Positions 46,186-54,660 of a DNA stretch of 54,660 nucleotides are shown in pieces. Each line of letters opens with the position of its first letter. Positions within the stretch are counted from its first letter, which is position 1. Under the pieces are notes generated by a model that did no database searches, was not told the DNA's origin, and was given only the letters and a program-made list of their open reading frames with translations. The translations under genes were made by a program, and so were the position numbers. This stretch comes from Gamarada debralockiae (lineage: Eukaryota; Ascomycota; Leotiomycetes; Helotiales; Hyphodiscaceae), in contig NXFV01001522.1 in assembly GCA_002803225.1 (NCBI GenBank), positions 1-54,660 on the forward strand, in the 5' to 3' direction.

Positions 46186-46589
46186 CCGTATTAACTGCTT
46201 TATAACGGTCCATTCTATAAGAAATTCATTCAATAAGCAACGGTTCTAATTGCTTAGAATGCACCACAAGGGTCTTATAAGAGACATAGTGGGGGTCTAT
46301 TTTGACTCTTATCAGGGCTCGAAAACTTCTCATTTTGGACTATTATTAAGGACAATTCTCCAACCAAAAGTACTGTGTTTAAGCTACATTCAAAGTAGAA
46401 TTCGAGGATTAAAGGGCAATGATCTCGACCCTCAAAAGAAGAGAAAATATCGTTGCTCTACCCAGTTAAGTGCTCAGCGCCTTATCATCCAGTTATAAGC
46501 ACCTATTCACCCCATAAGAAATGATTCTAATTCTCTTTAAAGCACGAGTTCCATTTATAAGCTCAGGGTTTTTAATACAGTTAATACGG
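46186..46589. mobile_element. 404-bp MITE with TA duplication
   Basis: The left end CCGTATTAACTG and the right end CAGTTAATACGG are exact inverted copies, flanked by TA (46184-46185 and 46590-46591). The open frame at 46250-46498 has no transposase motif. The TA target suggests a Tc1/mariner-type mover. The short inverted ends make it a non-autonomous element. Confidence 0.7.
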
Positions 46590-46822
46590 TAACTCTTCGT
46601 TCAATCTCCCAGGCAGGCGAATGCCGCTGTTCCAGCTGAGGATGGACTGAATAGCATATGGTACGGCGGATCGTTGCTTGCTTTTGGGTGTGAATCGGAA
46701 GTGGACATTTGACAGCCTACTTTCCACTCGCCACCTCTGTAATCTGAATTACTAAGCCTCATGTCATGTTCGAATGTCTAATACACTTAGACAATCGGAC
46801 AGCTGCTTAGCAAATACATGTA

Positions 46823-47427
46823 CAGTACAACCTCCATATAAGCATATCATCGGGAACCAAAATTGTATGCTTATAAGGGAGGTATGCTTATATAAAAGGT
46901 ACTAAGACCTAAAGATCAGGGGGGTTATAGCCTATTAATTGCTGTAATTTTAAGCGTTCGGATATTATAGTCTCTAATATTAAGTAATTACTTAAATCTA
47001 ACCTTTAAACTGTCGGACACTATAATTATAGGGTCTATGTCCTTGTAATTACAGGCTCTTAATCCCTAATCTTACGTTATATGACTTATTTATAAGCATA
47101 TCAAGGTAAAATTAGGTGCGATCTTAAGATCAGGACCTAATTATCTAAGAATATGCTTCTAGCGAGGTATGCTTATTGGCTCACCTAAAAAAAAAATAAG
47201 ACTCAAAACTCAACGCTTATTAGTCAGGTATGCTTATCTAAAGGATGCTTATATGGAGGTTCTTGTTGGTTGGAACTGCCTAATTAGGTATAGCCTGTAT
47301 TTTCCCCTCTTTTGTGATATAAGAGAGCTCTTTCCCTCCTTGCATTTCAGCTCCTTAGATATCAGCCAGGTCTAGAAATGTCACTATATTTCGCCCCTAA
47401 AATACAGCTCAACTGACAGTTCTACTG
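46823..47427. mobile_element. MITE interrupted by a solo LTR
   Basis: The left end CAGTACAACCTCCATATAAG starts after a TA (46821-46822). The right end, read backwards CAGTAGAACCTCCATATAAG, ends at 47427 before TA (47428-47429), but only once the 155-bp insert at 47264-47418 is removed. Without the insert and its duplication the element is about 445 bp. TATGCTTAT recurs many times inside, and TTAGTCAGGTATGCTTAT near the right end is almost the same as in the 34901 element. It is non-coding. Confidence 0.88.
47264..47418. mobile_element. solo LTR, target duplication GTTCT
   Basis: This 155-bp block begins TGTTGGTTGG and ends AACTGACA. It is flanked by GTTCT on both sides (47259-47263 and 47419-47423). 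TG...CA ends, short length, the TGTTGG start and a 5-bp duplication are what Ty1/copia-type LTRs show. No internal region or second LTR is adjacent. A second copy of the family is at 53358. Confidence 0.9.
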
Positions 47428-47779
47428 TATATCATTGACAAAAAAAGCGAGAGTCAGATCATTGAAGTCGAGTGTGCTGCTTTCGAGGGAAGCCGATTTT
47501 GCAAGCGACTGTATAGAATAATAGTTTCTCATGATTTGATTGTGCTTCGAATGATGTAAAATAGGGAAACATATTCAAGCCCAAGGTTTCCTTTTTTGTA
47601 CCTCGCCAATTCTGGGCTGAAATTTCCCGGTCTGTGACCAGTATTAATAACAGAAGTGAGCATTGACACAGCTGTTCATTCGTGAAATCTGAATCAATTT
47701 CATCACGTCGTTTTAATTCTATATTAATTCCACATAAATACCACGAAAGTCAGACTCTAATCTCATCCTCGCTGGTTCC

Positions 47780-47940
47780 GTTTTAGTCTCCGGACGTGAG
47801 CAGCTGCTGCTTTAACCTGAGCTGAGGGTGAGCATACCTAAGCCGAGGGTGAGCGTACCTGATCAGAGCCCGAGCATGCCTGAGCAGAGCCTGAGCAGAG
47901 CCTGAGCATTCCTGAGCAAAGCCTAAGCATCTAGAGCACG
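47780..47940. repeat. degenerate GAGC-rich short tandem repeat
   Basis: The words CCTGAGCA and GAGCAGAGC recur about ten times with small changes. A similar array in the other orientation (GCTCAGG words) lies at about 54440-54530. It directly precedes the transposase relic, so it may be a subterminal repeat of that or another transposon. Confidence 0.55.
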
Positions 47941-48239
47941 CCCTAAGTTAGCCTTGCACTATAATGTAGAACACATTTTGGCCTACTGCGTGCCCTGGCT
48001 GCAGTTTCCTTGCCAAATTTTGCCCGGGAATCTGTTTTTGCTCCCTTACAGGGTTCCTACCGAAGCAAATTTTGGATCCCTCTTGTGAAAGAGCAAAATA
48101 GCTGCTATGGAATTTTATCTAGCATGCTAATGGACCCATTGTTAGAAAGCCTGTGTATTATACAGACGAGCAAGGTTCCCAAAAAGTTCCCTTGAAAGCT
48201 AAGGTGATAGTAAAGGTTAGTTGAGATACTATACTGCCT

Positions 48240-49110
48240 AATGTAATTAATCGAGAGTGCAAGGCTATAGAATTGCATTTGGAAGAGTGGAGGAAGGTCA
48301 TATTTTCAGAGGAAGCCTCGATCATTGTCTCCGCAAAGCGTAGTACTCAAAACCTCTCTCGATTCCTCAGACGAACAATATTACAGAGACAGTATCCAAC
48401 AGCGGTATAACAATTATTCGGAGGCAATTTTTAGGGCTGTTTTACATATGATTTCAAAGGCCCTTGTCATATCTATTACCCAGAGACTAATGACCAGAAG
48501 GCAGATAATACTGATTTGATTGAACAATTGAATGAGGAGGATATTGAAGCTGAAAGTCATATTGCTTTTAATGCACAAGAGAGAGAAACAAAAGAACTAT
48601 GATTTGAAAGGACAGCCTTAGCCATCAAAAAGAGCGTCTTAGGAGGTGTATTGGAAGAACAATTAGTTTCAAAAGGGGCAATCAAGAGGAGGAGTTGATA
48701 ATATACAATACGCATACGAAGTACTCGAACTATACCTAATTCCCTTTTGGAAAGAGATCAGTCTACAACATCACGATCCTAATACTCTCGAGCCTGATAT
48801 TCCTCCCTACCTCTTTCAACAAGACAATGCTCCTTCACATACAAGCAAATGGACACTCCAGCTGTTGAAGGAGGGAATACCACTGTTTTAGCACATAGGC
48901 AATTCTCCTGATATAAATTCAATAGAAGGAACTTGGATACCAATGAGAATAGCAATTACAAAAGACTGGAGAGCACCTTCAAACATTGAATGGACTGATC
49001 GAGCTTGGAGAGGGGAATGGGAGAAGATACCACAAGATAAAATAAGAGCCTTGGTTGCTCGAATAGCTGCAATTAATACTCTTATTATTGAGCATGAAGG
49101 AGGGAATTAG
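48240..49110 (+). pseudogene. decayed Tc1/mariner-type DDE transposase
   Basis: Three pieces read as one fungal transposase. The first, WRKVIFSEEASIIVSAKRST (near 48290), holds the first catalytic acidic position. The second, GCFTYDFKGPCHIYYPE (near 48440), is followed by an acidic helix. The third is the catalytic core QQDNAPSHTSKW, then NSPDINSIEGTW (near 48830-48930), with the last acidic residue in INSIE. A C-terminal EWTDRAWRGEWEKIPQD follows. Stops and one frameshift break it. Two TAG codons sit where Trp or Gln would be expected (F-stop-GCF and LF-stop-H), as C-to-T changes on either strand would produce. It is inactive. Its inverted repeats are not identified. Confidence 0.85.
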
Positions 49111-49199
49111 TTTCATAGCTAGAAAGAATTAATATAAAGAATACTTTGATTTATATGTGATATTCTATGAGGGGAGAGTACTTTTTATGACTCCGCGTT

Positions 49200-49386
49200 T
49201 TTATCTCTTAAAAAATGGACCATTTTCAATGCCGCGCGCCTTCGTAGTAAGGCCCCTGACACGTTTTGAGACTAAAGTGCAGTCTACTCCATAAAAGGCA
49301 GCTGACTTACTATAATCTGCGAATTCTCCTGCGCGTATTACAGCAACCGCCGCTATAATTCGTGCAGAATTGTCTGCTCTAGCCAT
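49200..49386 (-). pseudogene. transposase helix-turn-helix fragment
   Basis: A 61-codon minus-strand piece reads SKSAAFYGVDCTLVSKRVRG, a helix-turn-helix of the kind at the N-terminus of pogo/Fot1 transposases (psq-type), then stops. Nothing of the DDE domain follows; the Tc1/mariner relic lies just beyond. It is a scrap of a different element. Confidence 0.6.
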
Positions 49387-50015
49387 AGTTTTTTAGGTGC
49401 GGTAGTTGGGATGGGAATTTAAGCGAGATCTCCGTTAAAACCAGGATCTTCAGTAGCCTGGCCAAAAGGAGGTTATGATCTGGAATACGTTTAAGGTAAA
49501 TAAGTGGTAAAATTGTTAGGAGCAGCTAAGGAAAACGTTCTGTCTTAATGAACTACCGATGAAGAAATCGTTCCGCGTTAATAGACCACCAGTGATCTCC
49601 ACGTTCCATGTTAATGAACTACTGACGATGTCCACGAATCAGAAGTCTCCGACTGCGATGCTACTCCCCAGCTTCCCCGCAAATAATGAGCCTTGCAAGG
49701 GATGGCTTGGCACGATGCTGGAAAGAAAATTCGAGAATCCTAGATTAGGATGAAACCCATCGTAGCATCGCGCTGTTAGTTGGTGGATTAACTATAAGAG
49801 AAATGCGGAGTTCTGGTTTTCATTTCTAGGCTGTTGCCGCAGCTCTCATTCAGGCTCAGCATCGGTCTCGTTCTCTTCTATATATTGTTCTTCGTTTACG
49901 CTGCTGGCAGTCAAGTGGTTGTTCAGTAATACATAAAATAAAACTTGGCTCCTCAGCTCGCAGCCAATTTCGTTCAAAATAAAACGCGTACGAGTACAAG
50001 ACTACCGTAACAATT
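49387..50015. other. gap before the secreted-protein gene
   Basis: No gene is supported. It should contain the promoter of the gene at 50016. Confidence 0.5.
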
Positions 50016-50794
50016 ATGCCTTCCTTACGCCACCTAATCACCGTCTCCCTCCTCGCTGCCACGGCCAACGCCGCCTTCGGTCCTGCCTTCAGCACCGGGC
50101 CGACGGCCTCGGGGGTCTACATCTACTCGTCAACGGCGACACTCACGCTGCCGGATGGTCCCAGCGGCGCTAGCAGCGGCTACGACCTCTCGCTCTGGGT
50201 CGGCATGGGCACCTCGGATGGCGACCTGATCCAGTCTATCACTGACAATTCCAATGAGGACTGGACCGTCTTCGCCTACACTCTCAAGGAGACGAGCGTT
50301 ACTTCGCAGGAGGTCATTGAGGGCCAGGTTGCCTCCGCTGCCGCGGGCGATAAGGTGACCATGGTTTGTAAGTCCAATCTACCTATGTACCTGGGCATAT
50401 AATATCGAGATTCTGTTCCTCACGATGGGTAGACCAGTACGAAGATAGCACGGGCAACTATACCCAGACCGTGTACCTCAACGGTGTGGTCGTCTCGACG
50501 CTGTCGACCAGCGACGGAGAAGCTGAGGGTTGGGGCTCTGCAGTCGAGTGCGCTGCGGACAACTGTGGCACTGTTCCTGCTCACAGTGAGTTTCTCGAAT
50601 TTCTTCTGCTTCTTCTGTCTAGCTGACCTATCGTCTCAGAGTGGACTGGCGTCGAGATTGTCCTGTCGGCTGCCGACCCGGATTACATTGACACCATGTA
50701 CTTGGAGGTGGGTGCCGAGGCCTCGATGAGCACCAGCGACGGGGGTATCACGTGGAATGTCGGTACTATTACGATTCCAGAGTACACCTTCTAG
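50016..50794 (+). CDS. small secreted beta-sandwich-like protein
   Basis: Exons 50016-50367, 50433-50585 and 50640-50794 keep phase 1 at both junctions and give 219 residues. Residues 1-19 (basic MPSLRHL, then a hydrophobic core and ANA-AF) form a clear signal peptide. The mature part alternates short beta-like runs: YDLSLWVGMGT, VTMVYQYEDSTGNYTQTVYL, GWGSAVEC and WNVGTITIPEY. The WVG, AAGDKVTMV and GWGSAVEC spacing recalls the G1 (eqolisin) concanavalin-like fold. The catalytic Gln/Glu pair is not evident, so I do not call it a peptidase. It is clearly GC-richer than the transposon-filled flanks. A secreted effector or lectin-like role is an inference. Confidence 0.8.
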
Positions 50795-51820
50795 GGATGC
50801 TGCTTCTCTTCTCTGTAGATATTGTTATTTTCCTGCTGGTACAGTAGGCTAGATATAAATCGGTACTGTATATACTTGACGTTTGCGCTGCTGATAGAGC
50901 TGCAGAACTGTGCTTAGCAATTCACTTCGATAATTGTGTCAACAATCCAGCTGCATTAGGTCTGTTATGCTTTGAAATGCTGAGCTTGTCCAATGAGCTT
51001 GTTATTACAGGCGAAAGTCTCAGGGAACTCCTGGGCGAGCGCCCTAGTAAAACCAGCTCGAATACATCCTACCATTCAGAAATTGTCCATAAAGAGCCCA
51101 AATTCGGCTAATCTTGAATCAGACGATATTTTGAGGCAAATTGACTGATATATTGATAGCTAGAACAATGCTGAAACTATACCCAGAGGGGTTCTGGGCT
51201 AGGCCTAACACGGACATCGTGAAACACCCTGGTTTGACAGCTAAGGCTCCTGAGTCTTCCGGCACAGACGACCTGCCAACGTCTGCTATACATATGCAAA
51301 TAGAAAGAGATGAAACAGTGGATGACGTGCCTCAAACGACTCACGGTGCTGGATGTAATATCCTATATGAGTTCTTTGGGCAACCTGCTATTGGTTCGTA
51401 GTATTCAAAGATTACTAATTACTCTGATATTTAGTGCGAGGCTGTATAGTGAGTAGAAACCACCAAACAGCAATCTCTATCATATCCCTAGGCGCAAGAT
51501 GCTTGCTGGATTTGGGTTATGTGGGAAGGACCGAGGATATTTATCGGAAGTCGAGAACCAAACAATATTGTGGTGCTAGTTAAACGTTTCGGCGGCCGAA
51601 ACTAAGTAGTGCTCGTGCTAATGTCGAGGGCGACCTTCCATCCCACATTAATGAATCCATTCAAAGTAATTTCGAAAAGTTTCCTAATATTGCTGCAGAA
51701 TTTAAACTGCACGACTTCGATTTGGGAGAATTAGTGGAGCAATTTCGCGATGGCAGATCTCGCGACATGTCTCGTGAAACCACATCCGGCTTATTAGTAG
51801 AAGAGATACCTCGTGGATAG
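50795..51820. other. non-coding with one orphan open frame
   Basis: An 86-codon frame at 51141-51401 has no recognised domain. Further scraps of coding-like sequence run to 51820, where an LTR is inserted. I cannot support a gene. Confidence 0.4.
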
Positions 51821-52142
51821 TGTCACGTCTCGATCAATAAGAGGCAAAGGGAACTCCGTACGAGGGAAAAGCCAGCTTGATTGGTAGACTAGGTACAAGA
51901 ATCTAAAGCTAAAGAAAGAAGGAATATATATATAGACCATAAGAGCTAGGGGAAAGCTGAGGAGAGGTTGGTGAAGGCTGGAGAAGGCCAGGCGTTTCGT
52001 ACGATAGCTAGTGTTTCAGGAAGTAGAGGGGCTGGGCGCTAGCTGGCGAACTATCAGGAGCTATAGTTCAGGGTCGTAACGTTAGTAGCAGTCCGTAACA
52101 TCAATAGCGATCCGTTAGGGGCCGTAAACCAGGGCCGTAACA
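51821..52142. mobile_element. solo LTR, target duplication GATAG
   Basis: A 322-bp block starts TGTCACGTCTCGATC and ends GGCCGTAACA. It is flanked by GATAG on both sides (51816-51820 and 52143-52147). The TG...CA ends and 5-bp duplication show LTR retrotransposon integration followed by LTR-LTR recombination. The start resembles Gypsy-type LTRs, but this is a weak hint. CCGTAAC recurs near its right end. Confidence 0.88.
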
Positions 52143-52172
52143 GATAGTAGGATTGCAAACAAGGAATGAGAA

Positions 52173-53230
52173 TGTAATAAGCTGTTGTAGCTAGAAGGCA
52201 GTGACAAGGGCAGGTGATTGGTAATACTGGCCAATCAGGTGCGATGTAGTACTATCAGTAGCTACGATAGCTTGAGGGCAGCAGGAGGGATTTGAATATA
52301 TCAGATGAGTAGTCGTACGGAAGGCAGGGAGGCAGTAGTAGTTGTAGATAGATCTTGAGTTGATAGGAAGGTAGTTGTATTGAATATAATAGAAGAGAAA
52401 GAGACTTAAGCTTGCCCTCGAAAATAAGGTCAGCAAGCCTATCTATATACTACTTGTTGCGGCCGTAGAACCGCCTGTACGTCCGTAGGTCGTCCACAGT
52501 ATTATTATGAATGCCCCGATACTGAGGTGCTATAGCGCTAAATCCAAAAATAGGCTTCAAACGATTCAATTCAAAAACTTCTCCGCTTCCTATAAGGTTC
52601 AACACTTCTCTAATATCTACAGCTTGACTCTAGGTCCTTCGGCCTTCTCCAGCTCTTCGGCCTTCTCCAGATATCACCGTACCTTCTAGACCTATCAACA
52701 CATAGGATCACCAAACTCCCTATACGCCCGTAAGGTCGTCCGTAAGTCCTCCTTTTATTACAGTAGCCCTACTGAATATTGCTAATTACTGAGCGTGTAA
52801 CAAGAGCCTAGGAAAAGGGGCTCGCTTAGTAGTAAGGAGAGTGATTTGCGGACCGAAAACTAGTTCTACAATCCGTAGCTTGACCCTCTACTCGGTCAGC
52901 GATTCGGATACAAATTAGGTATCATTGACTACTGTAGAACAGTAGTCCTATATAGAGAGGCTCGTTGACCTTACTTTGAAGGGCAAGCTTGAGTCTCTTC
53001 ATCATACGACCAGCCTTAATTACTCCACAATACAACTCTTTACCTGCTCGCACCTTCCGTACGATTTCAATTGCATCTTTGCTACTACTTTATTACTACT
53101 CTGATATATTCTAATCCCTCCTGCTGCCCTCAAGCTATCGTAGCTACCTAGTACTACATTGCATCTGATTGGCCAGTATCACTGATCACCTGCCCCTCCC
53201 TATCGACTGTAGCTACTCCAGCTTATTACA
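52173..53230. repeat. inverted pair of LTR-like repeats
   Basis: A left arm (about 52173-52450) starting TGTAATAAGCTG and a right arm (about 53230-52933 on the minus strand) starting TGTAATAAGCTGG share long near-identical runs, such as AGCTACGATAGCTTGAGGGC and CAAGCTTGCCCT. They face each other across about 500 bp of unrelated sequence. A third relative is the LTR at 53612-54021. The arms have no clear matching target duplication. Confidence 0.75.
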
Positions 53231-53357
53231 GTCTGTAGTAAAATCCTACAACGTCTTTATGTTATACGGAGTAGTATCGGGATGTTCGATTTACTACCTG
53301 TTTATAAGGAAATTAAGTACTTTGAAAGTCTCAATTTCGGATTGTAGGGACGTACTG

Positions 53358-53509
53358 TGTTGGTTGGAACTGCCTAATCCGGTATAGCCTGTATTTTCCC
53401 CTCTCTTGTGATATAAGAGAGCTCCCCTCCTTGTATTTCAGCTCCTTAGATATCAGCTGGCCTTATAAATGTCACTATATTTCGCCCCTAAATACAGCTC
53501 CAACTGACA
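53358..53509. mobile_element. solo LTR, target duplication TACTG
   Basis: This 152-bp copy begins TGTTGGTTGG and ends CAACTGACA. It is flanked by TACTG on both sides (53353-53357 and 53510-53514). It is about 90% alike with the copy at 47264, with differences of single bases and small gaps. The intact duplication shows it inserted independently. Confidence 0.9.
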
Positions 53510-53611
53510 TACTGTTGCTATATCGCCATCATGCGAGCATATCTCTTTAAGGTACATAATTGGAGCTGTTTCTTGGCTTCTTCAGTAACAATATCTTTAC
53601 TGTTCTCGGAG

Positions 53612-54021
53612 TGTAACACGTCAGAATAATGTCATGTGGTATGATATCAGGAAGCTACGCCAGGAAGCTACGATATCGGGAAGCTACGTCAGAGAGCTGC
53701 GATATCGGGAAGCTATGTCAGGGAGCTACGATATCGGGAAGCTACGTTAGGGGGCTACGATGTCGGGAGACTATGACATCAGGGAGATAGCGGAAGGTAA
53801 TCTGGCCTGATCAGAGTCGTCTATATAGGTGCGCTTGCTGACCTAGAATTGGGAGGCAAGCTTGAGTTCTTCTTCTTTATCTTCTTTCTTTCTGACTACT
53901 GTACGACTGTAATCTCAGAACACTAGCACAAATACTATTGCCTTTATCCCCTTGCCTCACTGCTTCATTGGCATATTAAAATCCCTCCTGCTGCCCTCGA
54001 GCTACCTATAGCTCTATTACA
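53612..54021. mobile_element. solo LTR with an internal minisatellite, target duplication CGGAG
   Basis: The 410-bp block begins TGTAACACGTC and ends GCTCTATTACA. It is flanked by CGGAG on both sides (53607-53611 and 54022-54026). It shares CTGCTGCCCTCGAGCTA and the AAGCTTGA region with the inverted repeats at 52173-53230, so it belongs to the same family. A tandem array lies inside at about 53648-53775. Confidence 0.85.
53648..53775. repeat. minisatellite of ~31-32 bp units
   Basis: Units close to GGGAAGCTACGTCAGGGAG plus CTACGATATC repeat about four times, with changes at a few positions. The unit itself is two half-copies of GGAAGCTACG. It is contained in the LTR at 53612-54021. Confidence 0.75.
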
Positions 54022-54026
54022 CGGAG

Positions 54027-54660
54027 CCATTCTCACGGGCTTTCTTCAAGAAGTCCTCTGGTGATTTATGCTTTGGTATACCAAAGAGTCCAACGATAGT
54101 AAGAGTATAGATAAGTTAAGGTAAGATTGAAGAATAATGAGGCATGGAATGTAGGTGTCTATAAAGGGAGATTAGAAATAGCTTGGTAGTTGGAAAGGGA
54201 CAATTCAGACGGTTAATAGCAGCAGGGAGAGGATTTATAGAGACAGCAGCAAACTCCTCTCCTGAAACGAGACTATACGTTATTGCCATGGGCAATGGCC
54301 CATGGGATAACGTAGATCTATTTTCATGAAGGTCCGGTTCGGAATCCTTGGGAGCCTCTTTGGGCTCCCAAGAATAATCGCCAAAACTTGACAAAAATGA
54401 CATGACGCGCCCTAAGCCAACATCTAGCCTCATTAGTTAAGTGGGTACTGCTCAGGTTGCTCAGGGACCGCTTAGGGACTGCTCAGGGACTGCTCAGGTT
54501 GCTCAGGTAGCTCAGGTGAGCTGGCTCTTCGCCTAAGAAAAATGTGGCCGAAATTGGCACATACTTAACACTAAACGCCGTACTTCAGCAATTGCAAAAC
54601 TTCAGCAATTGCAAAACTTCCACAAAATATAATTAAATTTGCTGAAATTTGATTTCAGAG
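54027..54660. other. non-coding end of window with short repeats
   Basis: GCTCAGG-type words repeat about eight times at 54440-54530, and ACTTCAGCAATTGCAAA is duplicated at about 54581-54617. A 105-codon minus-strand frame at 54116-54433 has no recognised domain. The region is cut by the window edge and may be part of a transposon. Confidence 0.5.

Noticed and set aside
36740..46600. tRNA genes
   Set aside because: I looked for T-arm consensus (GGTTCGAATCC-like) with a matching acceptor stem and found no convincing case; a covariance-model scan would be decisive.
51141..51401. 86-codon plus-strand frame
   Set aside because: No domain, surrounded by transposon relics; could be a relic itself but cannot be supported as a gene.
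53648..53775. Possible CRISPR array
   Set aside because: The repeats are contiguous minisatellite units with no unique spacers, and the genome is eukaryotic.

Overview
The window is nuclear DNA of a filamentous ascomycete (Pezizomycotina). Typical Leotiomycete-style gene content makes that class my best guess, but this is inference. The evidence is many short GT-AG introns of about 40-80 nt, four intact or near-intact fungal zinc-cluster proteins, a sugar/inositol MFS carrier, a P450, 2EXR, MYND, BTB and DUF7580-type fungal proteins, and conserved housekeeping genes (ribosomal protein uS5, the APC/C RING subunit Apc11, a mitochondrial-type mercaptopyruvate sulfurtransferase). I rebuilt splice structures by hand. 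Exon edges are stated where reading phase agrees across the junction.

Layout. 1-9.6 kb: a seven-helix membrane protein with a Cys-rich ectodomain, a MYND-finger fragment, a tiny MITE, a small coiled-coil protein, an AT-rich gap, a frameshifted relic of a fungal gene, and uS5 on the minus strand. 10.3-22.1 kb: a classical N-terminal Zn2Cys6 regulator, a long gene-poor gap, a protein with a C-terminal zinc cluster, a MITE with ~40-bp inverted ends, a small unknown protein, and a large eight-exon protein with a central zinc cluster. 23.2-30.2 kb: the TUM1-like sulfurtransferase and apc11 diverge from one promoter. A C2H2-type protein and a DUF7580/HeLo-like protein diverge from another, a layout reminiscent of fungal heterokaryon-incompatibility/NLR loci. 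30.6-45.3 kb: an inositol/sugar transporter, a wrecked esterase joined to a transcription-factor fragment, a 2EXR protein, a P450, a regulator with a damaged zinc cluster, an inositol-dehydrogenase-like Gfo/Idh/MocA enzyme and a BTB protein. Several of these could belong to a decayed catabolic or secondary-metabolite neighbourhood.

45.4 kb to the end is a transposon graveyard. It holds three MITEs, a decayed Tc1/mariner transposase with stop codons of RIP type, a transposase helix-turn-helix scrap, and four solo LTRs each bounded by an intact 5-bp target duplication. One of these LTRs is nested inside a MITE. There are also inverted LTR-like copies and a minisatellite. A single intact, noticeably GC-richer gene for a small secreted protein sits in the middle of it (50.0-50.8 kb).

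Most interesting leads: the nested and related MITE families sharing CAGTA-type ends, the TGARCGATT motif recurring in introns and gaps, the divergent DUF7580/C2H2 pair, the isolated secreted protein in the transposon island, and the in-frame stop in the large zinc-cluster gene.
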